In this document: one piece after another, positions 15,175-24,336 of the stretch
Layout of the letters: each line of letters opens with the position of its first letter
Position numbering within the stretch: the first letter of the stretch is position 1
DNA from: Thiodiazotropha sp040506275
GTDB taxonomy: Bacteria; Pseudomonadota; Gammaproteobacteria; Chromatiales; Chromatiaceae
Assembly (NCBI GenBank): GCA_040506275.1
Contig: JBEVXD010000001.1
Coordinates: 62,001-126,000 of the forward strand
Length of the DNA: 64,000 bases
Reading direction: 5' to 3'
Notes under the pieces: model-generated
The model's database searches: none
What the model was told of the DNA's origin: nothing
Seen by the model: only the letters and a program-made list of their open reading frames with translations
Made by a program: the position numbers and the translations under genes

Positions 15175-16574
15175 TGGCGACAGCAACACTGTTTCTTCTG
15201 CTATTCATTTGTATGTTGATCGGTATGCCGATCGCGGTGGCTTTGGGTATGTCAAGCATCGCCACAATTCTGTTTTTTTCCAATGACTCGTTGGCATCAG
15301 TTGCACTAAAACTGATGGAAGCACTTTCTGAACACTATACTTTGTTAGCGATTCCATTCTTTATCTTATCATCGGCATTTCTTTCAACTGGTGGGGTGGC
15401 GAAGCGTTTAATCAATTTCGCTGTCGATTGTGTTGGACACATTCGCGGTGGATTGGCGATGGCATCAGTTATGGCCTGTATGTTGTTTGCTGCGGTATCT
15501 GGTTCTTCGCCGGCCACTGTGGCTGCAATTGGTACTATCGTGATAGCCGGGATGGTGCGATCGGGGTATCCAGAATCCTTTGCTGCCGGAGTTATCGCAA
15601 ATGCGGGTACCTTGGGTATTTTGATTCCACCATCAATTGTTATGCTGGTCTATTCAGCGGCAACTGAGGTCTCTGCCGCAAAAATGTTCATGGCTGGCTT
15701 CATTCCTGGGTTGATGATGGGATTTCTGTTGATGGTAGCTATTTACATAGCTGCTCGGATTATGAATCTACCTTCGCAACCCTGGCCGGGTATAAAAGCG
15801 CTGATGAAATCCGGTTTGATCGCCTCTGGTGGTCTGATGTTGATAGTGATCGTGTTGGGTTCGATTTATGGTGGTATCGCCAGTCCTACTGAGGCAGCAG
15901 CAGTATCTGCTGTTTATGCCTTCCTAGTCTCAGTGTTTGGTTATCGGGACATGGGACCTTTGAAAGGTAAACCCTGGCGCCATGATGGTGAACATGGTGT
16001 CGGTATGTTGATGCGCAATCTGACTCAGTCAGTGGTGGCACTGCCAAAAGCCTTCATCGATGAAGAGGTCAGGCATACCGTACTGGATGCTGCAAAAGTC
16101 AGTATTATGCTGCTGTTCATCATCGCCAACGCAATGTTGTTTGCCCATGTTTTAACCACTGAGCGCATTCCACATGCTATTGCAGATACCATTGTGGGTT
16201 GGGGATTGGATCCATGGATGTTTCTGATTGTAATGAATCTGCTATTGCTTGCTGCCGGTAACTTCATGGAGCCTTCGGCTGTATTGTTGATCATGGCACC
16301 TATTCTGTTTCCAATAGCCACTCAGCTGGGTATAGACCCCATTCATCTTGGCATCATCATGGTTGTAAACATGGAGATTGGTATGTTGACACCGCCTGTG
16401 GGACTGAATCTGTTTGTTACGGCAGGTATTACTGGAAATTCGATCGGTTGGGTTATACGTGCAGCACTCCCCTGGCTAGGTCTGTTGCTAATCTTCTTGA
16501 TGATGATTACCTATATTCCGCAGATTTCCCTATTCCTTCCTGATTTTATCGATCAGATGAAAGGTTATAAGTGA
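15174..16574 (+). CDS. dctM: TRAP transporter large membrane subunit
   Basis: The 466-residue transmembrane channel of the TRAP system, Na+-driven in characterised members. About a dozen membrane helices are visible. Family stretches include GMPIAVALGMSS, the AVSGSSPATVAAIGTI segment, GTLGILIPPSIVMLVY and, in the second half, MEIGMLTPPVGLNLFV. An extra cytoplasmic loop of about 40 residues (FGYRDMGPLKGKPWRHDG... through the FIDEEVRH region, about 255-300) makes it longer than the usual ~430 residues; such loops occur in some DctM. It overlaps dctQ by one base and is followed 11 bases later by a UspA gene, likely in the same transcript. Confidence 0.94.
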   Translation: MATATLFLLLFICMLIGMPIAVALGMSSIATILFFSNDSLASVALKLMEALSEHYTLLAIPFFILSSAFLSTGGVAKRLINFAVDCVGHIRGGLAMASVMACMLFAAVSGSSPATVAAIGTIVIAGMVRSGYPESFAAGVIANAGTLGILIPPSIVMLVYSAATEVSAAKMFMAGFIPGLMMGFLLMVAIYIAARIMNLPSQPWPGIKALMKSGLIASGGLMLIVIVLGSIYGGIASPTEAAAVSAVYAFLVSVFGYRDMGPLKGKPWRHDGEHGVGMLMRNLTQSVVALPKAFIDEEVRHTVLDAAKVSIMLLFIIANAMLFAHVLTTERIPHAIADTIVGWGLDPWMFLIVMNLLLLAAGNFMEPSAVLLIMAPILFPIATQLGIDPIHLGIIMVVNMEIGMLTPPVGLNLFVTAGITGNSIGWVIRAALPWLGLLLIFLMMITYIPQISLFLPDFIDQMKGYK

Positions 16575-16585
16575 GGCATATATAA

Positions 16586-17083
16586 ATGAGTTCAATACCT
16601 GAGATCAAAACCATACTTTATGCCACCGATATGGGTCGACATATGCGCCCGGTTTTTAGACAGGCTATCAGTTTGGCCCAGAGTTACAATGCAGAGATCA
16701 TCATGTTGCATGTATTGGAACCTCTTGGGAGTACAGGTGAAGCTGTACTTTCCACCTATCTACCAGGAAAAAAGTTGGAAAAACTTGAACATGAGGGCAT
16801 GAAGAAGGTCCTCAAAAAAATGAAGGAACGGTTGGAAAGCTTTTGTCATGAAGAGATGGAGCTTTGTGAAAAAAAGAACTCTATGGTAAGGGAAATCCTG
16901 GTTACTACCGGCCATCCTGCAGACCGCATTCCGCAAGAGGCAGAAAAACATAACGCCGATGTAATCGTCATTGGCAGTTGCAGTAAAGGTTTTATTCGCA
17001 GTGGTCTGTTAGGATCAACAGTTCGCCACGTCACACAAGTCAGCCACCTTCCCGTATTGGTGGTGCCGAACTGTAATCGTTAA
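16586..17083 (+). CDS. Universal stress protein (UspA family)
   Basis: A 165-residue UspA-domain protein. ATP-binding features are TILYATDMG at the N-terminus, and the C-terminal GSCSKGFIRSGLLGSTVRHV loop, which fits the G-2x-G-9x-G(S/T) nucleotide-binding pattern, followed by LPVLVVP. A helical insert with many Lys/Glu lies at about 55-100. UspA genes are often joined to TRAP transporter operons, where the characterised TeaD regulates TeaABC transport by binding ATP; the same role here is an inference from position directly after dctM. Confidence 0.92.
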   Translation: MSSIPEIKTILYATDMGRHMRPVFRQAISLAQSYNAEIIMLHVLEPLGSTGEAVLSTYLPGKKLEKLEHEGMKKVLKKMKERLESFCHEEMELCEKKNSMVREILVTTGHPADRIPQEAEKHNADVIVIGSCSKGFIRSGLLGSTVRHVTQVSHLPVLVVPNCNR

Positions 17084-17101
17084 CCCAGGAAAAGTATTTT
17101 T

Positions 17102-19381
17102 ATGTCTGAAGAGTTGAGAAAGGCCGCGCTCGAATATCATCGATCTCCAAAACCGGGCAAACTAGAAATCAAATCGACTAAGCCGATGGCCAATCAAAGG
17201 GATCTTGCATTGGCTTACTCTCCCGGCGTTGCAGCTGCATGTGAAGAGATAGCATCTGACCCTAATAAAGCGGCTGACTATACCGCCAGGGGTAACTTGG
17301 TGGCAGTGATCACCAATGGAACCGCGGTACTCGGTTTGGGGGCCATCGGTAGCCTGGCCTCAAAGCCGGTTATGGAGGGCAAAGCAGTTCTGTTCAAGGA
17401 GTTTGCTGATATCGATGTGTTCGATATCGAGGTTGACGAAAAAGATCCGCATCAATTCATTGAGACCGTGGCTCGTCTGGAGCCCAGTTTCGGTGGCATC
17501 AATCTTGAGGATATCAAAGCACCAGAGTGTTTTATTATTGAGGAAGCACTCAAAGAGCGAATGAATATCCCGGTCTTTCATGACGATCAACATGGTACGG
17601 CTATTGTTGTTTGTGCGGCAATACTAAACGGCTTGAAAGTGGTTAGTAAAGAGATTGGTGAGGTGAAGTTGGTCACAGCCGGTGGCGGGGCTGCAGCTTT
17701 AGCCTGTCTCGGTCTGCTGGTTGACCTGGGGTTGAAGCGGGAAAATATTATCGTTACCGACATTGCGGGCGTGGTGTATGAGGGTCGTACTGAAGAGATG
17801 GATCCATATAAGGCGGTGTACGCTGTCGATACATCAATGCGCACATTGGAGGAGGCTTTGGATGGAGCAGATATTTTTCTCGGCCTCTCTGCAGCTGGAG
17901 TATTAAAAGCGGAATGGCTGCCGAAGATGGCAGCGAGTCCGCTGATTATGGCTCTGGCCAATCCAAATCCTGAAATTCTACCGGATGAAGCAAAGGCAGT
18001 AAGAGCAGATGCTATTCTGGCCACTGGTCGCACGGACTATCCAAATCAGGTCAATAACGTACTCTGTTTTCCCTTTCTGTTCAGAGGTGCACTTGATGTA
18101 GGCGCGACTGAGATCAACAGTGCAATGAAAATGGCCTGTGTAAAGGCGATTGCTGAGATGGCTCAGGTTGAGTCATCTGATATTGTTCGCTCCGCTTACG
18201 GTGGCCAGTCTCTTCAATTTGGTCCCGATTACCTGATACCCAAGCCCTTCGATCCTCGCCTGATGGTCTCTGTACCCTTCGCGGTTGCTGAGGCAGCTAT
18301 GGAATCAGGTGTGGCGTTGAGGCCGATCAGTGACCTGGAAGCCTATCGTGCTCGACTGCAGAATCGTGTATTCCGTACCAGCATGACCATGCGTCCTATG
18401 TTTGAACGGGCTCGTTCAGATATCAGACGGGTGGTCTATGCAGAGGGAGAGGAGGAGCGGATTCTGGAAGTGGCGCAGCAGGCGGTAGATCAGGGCATTG
18501 CCAGGCCTGTGCTGATTGGGCGTCGGAATGTAATTCTCTCTGGGATCAAGGCCTTAGGCTTACGCTTAGTAGAGAACGATGACTTCGAAGTGGTCGATCT
18601 GTTAGAGAACCCCAATTTTGAACGTCATGCGCAAGTATTTTTCAAACATGTCGAGAGGCGAGGCTTTTCACCAAAGGAGGCCCGCAAGTATCTGCATAGA
18701 AATCCCACTGTATTGGCTGCTGTGATGCTCTCATTGGGTGAAGTGGATGCAATGATCTGCGGCACCGTTGGACGTTACCAGAAACATCTCAGACATATCG
18801 AGGAGATCGTCGGTAGAGAGAGCGGGGTGAATAAATTGTCTTCCATGAATGCACTGGTGCTGCATACAGGAACACTATTTATGGCAGATACCTATGTTCA
18901 GGAGGATCCTACTGCAGAAGAGTTGGCCGAAATCGTCACTCTCTGTGCAGAAGAGGTGTTGTGGTTTGGTGTCGAGCCTAAGGTGGCACTGCTTTCTCAC
19001 TCCAATTTCGGAAGCCATGAATCGAGCTCTGCGCGCAAGATGCAGTACACCCTGGAATTGGTTCGGGAGCGAATGCCTGACCTTGAAATCGAAGGTGAAA
19101 TGCATGCGGATCTGGCACTGTCAGAAGAGATTCGAGTGAGTCGCTTCCCCAATTCGCGCCTCAAAGACAGTGCCAATCTGTTGGTAATGCCCAATCAGGA
19201 TGCGGCCAATATCTCCTTCAATATGCTCAAGGTTTTGGGTGAAGGAATAGCGATTGGACCGATATTGATTGGCACCGCAAAATCAGCTCACATTGTGACG
19301 CCAAGTATCACTGTGCGCGGCCTTTTGAATATGACTGCGCTGGCTTCGGTGCGTGCCAGCTGCATGATGAAAAGTGGTTGA
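17102..19381 (+). CDS. maeB: NADP-dependent malic enzyme with phosphotransacetylase-like domain
   Basis: A two-domain 759-residue MaeB, the full family length. The N-terminal malic enzyme part (about 1-425) has LALAYSPGVA, the catalytic DDQHGTAIV, the dinucleotide-binding GGGAAALACLGLL and IMALANPNPEI. The C-terminal part (about 430-759) resembles phosphate acetyltransferase and is regulatory and oligomerising rather than catalytic in known enzymes. It converts malate to pyruvate and CO2 with NADPH. Placed 18 bases after uspA and downstream of dctPQM, it is well set to use imported dicarboxylates, feeding pyruvate to acetyl-CoA while succinate dehydrogenase works on the other branch. Confidence 0.95.
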   Translation: MSEELRKAALEYHRSPKPGKLEIKSTKPMANQRDLALAYSPGVAAACEEIASDPNKAADYTARGNLVAVITNGTAVLGLGAIGSLASKPVMEGKAVLFKEFADIDVFDIEVDEKDPHQFIETVARLEPSFGGINLEDIKAPECFIIEEALKERMNIPVFHDDQHGTAIVVCAAILNGLKVVSKEIGEVKLVTAGGGAAALACLGLLVDLGLKRENIIVTDIAGVVYEGRTEEMDPYKAVYAVDTSMRTLEEALDGADIFLGLSAAGVLKAEWLPKMAASPLIMALANPNPEILPDEAKAVRADAILATGRTDYPNQVNNVLCFPFLFRGALDVGATEINSAMKMACVKAIAEMAQVESSDIVRSAYGGQSLQFGPDYLIPKPFDPRLMVSVPFAVAEAAMESGVALRPISDLEAYRARLQNRVFRTSMTMRPMFERARSDIRRVVYAEGEEERILEVAQQAVDQGIARPVLIGRRNVILSGIKALGLRLVENDDFEVVDLLENPNFERHAQVFFKHVERRGFSPKEARKYLHRNPTVLAAVMLSLGEVDAMICGTVGRYQKHLRHIEEIVGRESGVNKLSSMNALVLHTGTLFMADTYVQEDPTAEELAEIVTLCAEEVLWFGVEPKVALLSHSNFGSHESSSARKMQYTLELVRERMPDLEIEGEMHADLALSEEIRVSRFPNSRLKDSANLLVMPNQDAANISFNMLKVLGEGIAIGPILIGTAKSAHIVTPSITVRGLLNMTALASVRASCMMKSG

Positions 19382-19760
19382 TGAGGTATCGTGAGCTTGG
19401 ATGAATATTGAATATTGAGGTAACTAATTGTTCTGGGTTGGCATATTTTGTCAATGTATTGTGCGGCGCACAATTTAAAAATCCAACATCCCTTCTTCTA
19501 TCGGGAGAGGGTCAGGATGAGAGATTCCTTAGTTAAAAGCATCAGCTTTAGAATCTCCTCAGCCTAAATCTTTTCCTGAGGAAGAGAGCGTTAATGGCCA
19601 GCAGTGATAAGAGATCGATTAATGTCACTTATAAAAATCAACTGCTTCATTAACATACAGTTAATAACTTGCTACTTAGAGGCTTGTTTGATTCGTTGAC
19701 GGGTACAGCGTTTTTCGTCCCCCATCGTTTATTTTGAATTTAATTTTGGAATACACCACT
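19382..19760. other. Non-coding stretch before the sdh operon
   Basis: No gene seen. It holds short hairpins, such as GAGATTC (from about 19521) against GAATCTC, and CCTCAG against CTGAGG just downstream, plus a segment resembling the common extragenic GGGAGAGGGTCAGGATGAGAG repeat. The promoter for sdhC is presumably in the last 150 bases, but no box is clear. Confidence 0.5.
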
Positions 19761-20141
19761 ATGCTAGACACGAAACCAAGACCTGTCTTTCTTAATCTCG
19801 TTAAAATACGTCTGCCTATGGCAGGCATCATGTCGATTATTCATCGTGCAACAGGGGTGGTAATGGTGCTCTCCATTCCACTACTTATCTATCTATTTGA
19901 TCTCTCCCTCTCAAGTGCAGAGGGATTTGCTACGGTGAAAGCTTTTTTCAGCTTAGGCTTGGTTAAGCTTGTTCTATTTCTGATGTTGTGGGCACTAATG
20001 CACCATCTGCTGGCGGGTATACGTTATCTGCTGATTGATATCGATATCGGCGTTGATAAACCACTCTATCGTCAAACGGCCTGGGGAGTGACCCTGGCGG
20101 CCCCGGTGTTGGCACTGATAGTTATGGGAGGTCTGCTATGA
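19761..20141 (+). CDS. sdhC: Succinate dehydrogenase cytochrome b556 subunit
   Basis: A 126-residue membrane anchor of succinate:quinone oxidoreductase with three membrane helices (about 23-48, 62-82, 102-124). Signature features are RPVFLNLVKIRLP, the SIIHRATGV block with the quinone/heme-site Ser, His and Arg, and HHLLAGIRYLLID, which carries the axial heme b His. I start at ATG 19761 (MLDTKPRP); an upstream TTG adds unconserved residues. The stop overlaps sdhD (ATGA). First gene of sdhCDAB(E). Confidence 0.93.
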   Translation: MLDTKPRPVFLNLVKIRLPMAGIMSIIHRATGVVMVLSIPLLIYLFDLSLSSAEGFATVKAFFSLGLVKLVLFLMLWALMHHLLAGIRYLLIDIDIGVDKPLYRQTAWGVTLAAPVLALIVMGGLL

Positions 20142-20479
20142 GTCGTCGTGCGAGTGGTTTGAGGGCCTGGTTTCTGCAACGTGCCAGTGCGATCTATCTG
20201 ATGCTGTTTTTCCTCTATTTGCTTCAGCATTTAATCTTTCACGCACCATCAGATCATCTTGCCTGGCAGGGCTGGGTGGCTCAGCCGCTGGTAGGTTTTG
20301 GTCTGCTACTCTTTTTTGCCTCATTATTGTTACACGCTTGGGTCGGTATACGGGATGTGTTGATTGATTATGTGCATCCCACTGCAATCCGCGTCTCCTT
20401 GCTGACCCTGATCGGCTTTGTACTTACCGGCTGCGCACTCTGGGTGCTGCAGGTCATTATTCTTGCGCATGTCGCTTGA
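20138..20479 (+). CDS. sdhD: Succinate dehydrogenase hydrophobic membrane anchor subunit
   Basis: The second membrane anchor, 113 residues, with three hydrophobic helices (about 14-32, 51-71, 83-108). LRAWFLQRASAIYLMLFFLY at the start and LLLHAWVGIRDVLIDYV in the middle fit SdhD; the His and Asp-Tyr there belong to the heme/quinone site. It overlaps sdhC by four bases, consistent with equimolar synthesis. Confidence 0.92.
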   Translation: MSRRASGLRAWFLQRASAIYLMLFFLYLLQHLIFHAPSDHLAWQGWVAQPLVGFGLLLFFASLLLHAWVGIRDVLIDYVHPTAIRVSLLTLIGFVLTGCALWVLQVIILAHVA

Positions 20480-20499
20480 ACAGAAAAGGTTATCCCTAC

Positions 20500-22260
20500 A
20501 TGGCACTTGAAAAACAACGATTCGATACGCTCATTCTTGGGGCCGGTGGAGCCGGACTGAATGCAGCTTTACAACTTGCTAATGCCAATCTGAAGGTGGC
20601 AGTTGTATCCAAAGTCTTTCCTACCCGCTCTCATACGGTTGCAGCGCAGGGTGGTGTTAATGCGGCCTTAGCCAATGTACTGCCGGATAACTGGCATTGG
20701 CATATGTTCGATACAGTGAAAGGTTCCGACTATCTGGGTGACCAGGATGCTATTGAGTATATGTGTCGTGAAGCGATTCCGACGGTCTATGAGCTTGAGC
20801 ATAACGGTGTACCCTTCTCCAGATTGCCAAATGGCAAGATCTACCAGAGAGCATTTGGTGGTCAGAGCCAAAATTTCGGAGGGGACCAGGCGGCCCGAAC
20901 CTGTGCTGCGGCTGACCGTACCGGCCATGCAATCCTGCATACACTCTATCAACAGAATATTCGTGCCAAGACACACTTCTACGATGAGTACTTTGCGGTC
21001 GACCTGATCAAGGATGAAGAGGGGGTGATTCTTGGTGCCCTGGTGCTTAATATCGCCACTGGTGAACCGCTGCTGATCGAATCCAAAACCACACTGTTAG
21101 CCACCGGCGGCTGTGGACAGGTATTTCGTACTACCAGTAACGCTCATATTAATACCGGCGATGGTATGGCGATGGCACTACGTGCCGGTTTACCGCTTAT
21201 GGACATGGAGTTTTTCCAATTTCACCCAACAGGCATTGCTGGTAAAGGTATGCTGATCACTGAAGGTGTACGTGGTGAAGGCGGTTATCTTATCAACAAG
21301 AATGGCGAAAGGTTCATGGAAAAGTACGCGCCAAATGCCAAAGATCTGGCCAGCCGGGATGTGGTAGCCCGCTCAATCGTAACTGAGGTTAGAGATGGTT
21401 TTGGTTGTGGCCCGGAAGGTGATCACGTCATGTTGAAGGTTGATCATCTCGGTGAAGATGTAATCGCAAAACGTCTGCCTGGTATCCGCGAGAGTTCTAA
21501 AATCTTTGCTGGTGTCGATCCAGTTCAAGACGCCATTCCTGTATTTCCCACGGCTCACTATGTGATGGGGGGTATACCTACAGATCGCTTTGGCCGCGTA
21601 ATGCCAAGCTCGAGTGATGAAGGTGATCCACTGCCAGGTCTCTATGCAGCAGGTGAATGTGCCTGTGCCTCCGTGCATGGTGCGAATCGGTTAGGTGGAA
21701 ACTCGCTACTTGATATTCTTGTTTTTGGCCGCTTGGCAGGACACAACATCATTGAATATGTGAAGGATAATCGCTCACATCGTCCCTTAGATAGTGCCAG
21801 TGTTGATCAGTCTGTGAGTCGACTTGAAAGATGGAACCTTAAAGGAGATGGCATAACCGTTAGCGAGCTACGCAAGGAGTTTCGCAAGACCATGGAGGAT
21901 CATGCCGGGGTATTCAGAGTAGAAGAGATGATGGCGGAAGGTGTGGAAAAGGTTAAAGCGATTCGTGAAAAGCTCAATGATGTTCGTCTTACCGATCACT
22001 CCAATACCTTCAATACAAATCGTACAGAAGCCCTGGAGCTTGAAAATCTGATTGATGTGGGTCTATCTATTGCTGTCTCTGCATTACACCGAAAAGAGAG
22101 TCGAGGTGCCCATTCACGTCCCGATTACCCCAACCGGGAAGATGGTGAGTGGATGAAACATACCCTGTATTGGAAAGAATCGGATAAGTTGGAATACAAG
22201 GGCGTAAGAGTACAGCCCCTGACTGTAGAGAGTTTTCCTCCAAAAGAGCGTGTGTATTAA
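20500..22260 (+). CDS. sdhA: Succinate dehydrogenase flavoprotein subunit
   Basis: The 586-residue catalytic subunit that oxidises succinate to fumarate. It carries the FAD-binding GAGGAGLNAALQLA, the covalent-flavin histidine in SHTVAAQGG, active-site residues in FHPTGI, ITEGVRGEGGYL, AHYVMGGIPTD and GANRLGGNSLLD, and a C-terminal SRGAHSRPDYP segment. I start at ATG 20500 (MALEKQRF), 10 bases after AAAAGG; reading from a TTG at 20476 would overlap sdhD. Flavinylation requires SdhE, encoded four features on. Confidence 0.96.
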   Translation: MALEKQRFDTLILGAGGAGLNAALQLANANLKVAVVSKVFPTRSHTVAAQGGVNAALANVLPDNWHWHMFDTVKGSDYLGDQDAIEYMCREAIPTVYELEHNGVPFSRLPNGKIYQRAFGGQSQNFGGDQAARTCAAADRTGHAILHTLYQQNIRAKTHFYDEYFAVDLIKDEEGVILGALVLNIATGEPLLIESKTTLLATGGCGQVFRTTSNAHINTGDGMAMALRAGLPLMDMEFFQFHPTGIAGKGMLITEGVRGEGGYLINKNGERFMEKYAPNAKDLASRDVVARSIVTEVRDGFGCGPEGDHVMLKVDHLGEDVIAKRLPGIRESSKIFAGVDPVQDAIPVFPTAHYVMGGIPTDRFGRVMPSSSDEGDPLPGLYAAGECACASVHGANRLGGNSLLDILVFGRLAGHNIIEYVKDNRSHRPLDSASVDQSVSRLERWNLKGDGITVSELRKEFRKTMEDHAGVFRVEEMMAEGVEKVKAIREKLNDVRLTDHSNTFNTNRTEALELENLIDVGLSIAVSALHRKESRGAHSRPDYPNREDGEWMKHTLYWKESDKLEYKGVRVQPLTVESFPPKERVY

Positions 22261-22350
22261 TTGAGATCTATCTGGTTGATGCCATTAAGCAATTACACAA
22301 ATCAACCTGATGAAAAAACTCAAAATACATAATTAGAGATGAGGTTTAAT

Positions 22351-23043
22351 ATGAAAGTCAGCGTATATCGCTACAACCCTGAAAAAGACAATGAACCCTA
22401 TATGCAGGAGTTCGAAATTGAAACTCGTCAAGGCATGATGTTGCGGGACGCTTTATTGGCAGTTCAGGAACAGGATGAATCATTCACCTTCAGACACTCT
22501 TGTGGTGAAGGGGTTTGCGGCTCCGATGGTGTTAACGTCAATGGCAGTAATAAGCTTGCCTGTATTACCCCGTTGAGCGAATTGAAGGAGCCCGTTGAAG
22601 TGCGACCCTTCCCCGGTCGCCCGGTGATCCGTGATCTGGTCGTGGACATGAGCCAGTTCTATGCCCAGTACCAACAGGTTGATCCCTGGCTGATTCGCAA
22701 AGAGCCTTTGCCAGAGCAGGAAATACTTCAATCCCCTGAAGATCGAGACAAGCTGGATGGACTCTATGAATGCATCATGTGTGGTTGCTGCTCTACCGCC
22801 TGTCCCTCTTTCTGGTGGAATCCTGACAAGTTTCTTGGACCGCAGGCGCTGTTGAGTGCCTGTCGTTTTCTGGCAGACAGTCGTGATCAGGCCAGTGATG
22901 AGAGACTGGATAATCTGGAAGGGCCATACAAGTTATTTCGTTGTCACACCATCATGAATTGTGTGGAGTCCTGTCCCAAAGGGCTCAATCCAACCAAGGC
23001 GATAGGCCATATTAAAGCGATCATGCTTAAAGATGCGATTTGA
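22351..23043 (+). CDS. sdhB: Succinate dehydrogenase iron-sulfur subunit
   Basis: The 230-residue electron-transfer subunit. The [2Fe-2S] ligands are in CGEGVCGSDGVNVNG plus the later Cys (KLACI), and the [4Fe-4S]/[3Fe-4S] ligands in CIMCGCCSTACPSFWWN and CHTIMNCVESCPKGLNP. I use ATG 22351, six bases after GAGG; the ATG at 22339 would place the ribosome site inside the gene. A 90-base gap separates it from sdhA, longer than usual for this operon. Confidence 0.96.
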   Translation: MKVSVYRYNPEKDNEPYMQEFEIETRQGMMLRDALLAVQEQDESFTFRHSCGEGVCGSDGVNVNGSNKLACITPLSELKEPVEVRPFPGRPVIRDLVVDMSQFYAQYQQVDPWLIRKEPLPEQEILQSPEDRDKLDGLYECIMCGCCSTACPSFWWNPDKFLGPQALLSACRFLADSRDQASDERLDNLEGPYKLFRCHTIMNCVESCPKGLNPTKAIGHIKAIMLKDAI

Positions 23044-23046
23044 TAT

Positions 23047-23202
23047 CTAGTGTAGTGCTTCATACTAATACGTGATTGTAGAGGCACGCACAGATCTCAA
23101 GACAAGGGGCGCAGCGCAGGCAATGGCAGGCTCTTGTCAACCGGCGCAACGCAGGATTGGCGTCACGCTATAAACGCGCATTGATATGAAACACTACACT
23201 AG
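23047..23202. mobile_element. MITE-like inverted-repeat element between sdhB and sdhE
   Basis: A ~156-bp segment with terminal inverted repeats: CTAGTGTAGTGCTTCATAC at the left and TGATATGAAACACTACACTAG at the right (about 24 bp with a few differences). The ends are CTAG on both sides. The interior has no open frame of note but contains further short inverted sequence (GACAAGGGGCGCAGCGCAGG against related GTCAACCGGCGCAACGCAGG in direct repeat). Size, ends and lack of genes fit a miniature element that would be mobilised in trans. The parent element is not in the window. Confidence 0.72.
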
Positions 23203-23221
23203 TTTCGAGAGGTAAGTTTCA

Positions 23222-23485
23222 GTGGTGATAGAGGATAGTGATTTAGGCAATATAGATCGTTTACGCTGGCAATGTCGAAGAGGCATGCTGGAGCTTGATG
23301 TATTGCTGGAGGCCTATCTCGATCAACACTATTCAGAACTACCGCCGCGTATGCAGAGGCACTTCATACAACTACTCGATTTTCCTGATCCGATTATTCA
23401 CGCCTGGTGTGTTGGCGGAGAAAAACCAAGTGATGATGAGTTTGCTGAGTTGGTTGATTCGATTCGGGCGACTTCAGTAGCTTGA
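23222..23485 (+). CDS. sdhE: Succinate dehydrogenase flavinylation factor SdhE
   Basis: An 87-residue YgfY/SdhE-family protein. The key motif RGMLELD (in RWQCRRGMLELDVLLEAYL) matches the RGxxE signature needed for attaching FAD to SdhA. The GTG start follows GAGAGG by nine bases. It directly follows the sdh genes but is separated from sdhB by the small inverted-repeat element; whether it is still co-transcribed is open. Confidence 0.92.
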   Translation: MVIEDSDLGNIDRLRWQCRRGMLELDVLLEAYLDQHYSELPPRMQRHFIQLLDFPDPIIHAWCVGGEKPSDDEFAELVDSIRATSVA

Positions 23486-23799
23486 ATAGAGAAGACGCAT
23501 GGATGTTTATTGAAAAACAAGCTTTGTACTCCAGGTGAGGTGGAGCATCGCCTCACCAAACGGGATTAGACGTTCACTAGCTATTGGTTAATTAGTCTGG
23601 TTCATGAATGAGAATAGAAGCGACTTGATACTGTTTTTCACCTTATCTGGTGGGGCCTGGCCCCAGCTTACAGCGCACGAAGGAATGGAAAAACAACGTA
23701 TGTCATATCTTGGGGTAATAGTATCTATAAAAAAACCAACCCTGTTTTCTTAAAGTGAAGTTGGAGGGAGGTTGCCGCTCTCAATTCATATCTGACTTG
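23486..23799. other. Non-coding stretch with a single REP-like palindrome
   Basis: No gene seen. TGGGGC (23651-23656) and GCCCCA (23660-23665) form a solitary palindrome of the same GGTGGGGC type that bounds the repeats at 9.3 kb. The region separates convergent sdhE and the GTPase gene, so the palindrome could also act in termination. Confidence 0.55.
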
Positions 23800-24336
23800 T
23801 CACGCTTCCAAACCAGGATCCAAGCTGTAGAGCAGTGCTTCGAGTAGTATCGAGATATCCTTTTTTTCACGGGCATCGACATCAAAAACCGGTATCTTCA
23901 CCCCGGAGCTTTCAAGCTGGAGGTGGTAGTCTTCTATCATCGGTGTATTGGCAAGATCCATTTGGGTCACTCCAACCACGACTTTTCCCTGGGCAATGAA
24001 ATCTTTGAAAGCATTTAGAAAGAAGTGGAGATCCTGAAAGGGGTCTGGTCTCTGGTTACTAATCAGTAAAACCAGTCCAATGCCTCCCTGGGTTAATATT
24101 TCCCACATGAAATCGAAACGTTCCTGACCCGGTGTGCCGTAGAGATGGATTTGCTCATTACCTTGCAATTTGATCAATCCGTAATCCATCGCCACAGTGG
24201 TGCCATTTTTTTTTAAACGAGTCATATCTGTGGCCAGCTCATCAGTGGAAATCGGTGCGATATCACTGATGGTTTTAATGGCAGTGGTCTTTCCTGCTCC
24301 AACGGGGCCGCTAAAAATAATTTTGAAGTCACTCAT
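23800..24336 (-). CDS. Small GTPase of the MglA/Arf-like type
   Basis: A 178-residue single-domain P-loop GTPase. The Walker A loop is GPVGAGKTT, the switch II motif GTPGQERFDFMW, and the base-recognition motif appears as TQMD in place of NKxD/TKxD. This fits the prokaryotic MglA/Rup-like GTPases that act in cell polarity or signalling with a partner protein. Its start overlaps the stop of the upstream gene by four bases (24333-24336), so it is translationally coupled to the receiver-like protein, its probable partner. No roadblock (MglB) protein is adjacent. The cellular process is unknown. Confidence 0.85.
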   Translation of the reverse strand: MSDFKIIFSGPVGAGKTTAIKTISDIAPISTDELATDMTRLKKNGTTVAMDYGLIKLQGNEQIHLYGTPGQERFDFMWEILTQGGIGLVLLISNQRPDPFQDLHFFLNAFKDFIAQGKVVVGVTQMDLANTPMIEDYHLQLESSGVKIPVFDVDAREKKDISILLEALLYSLDPGLEA

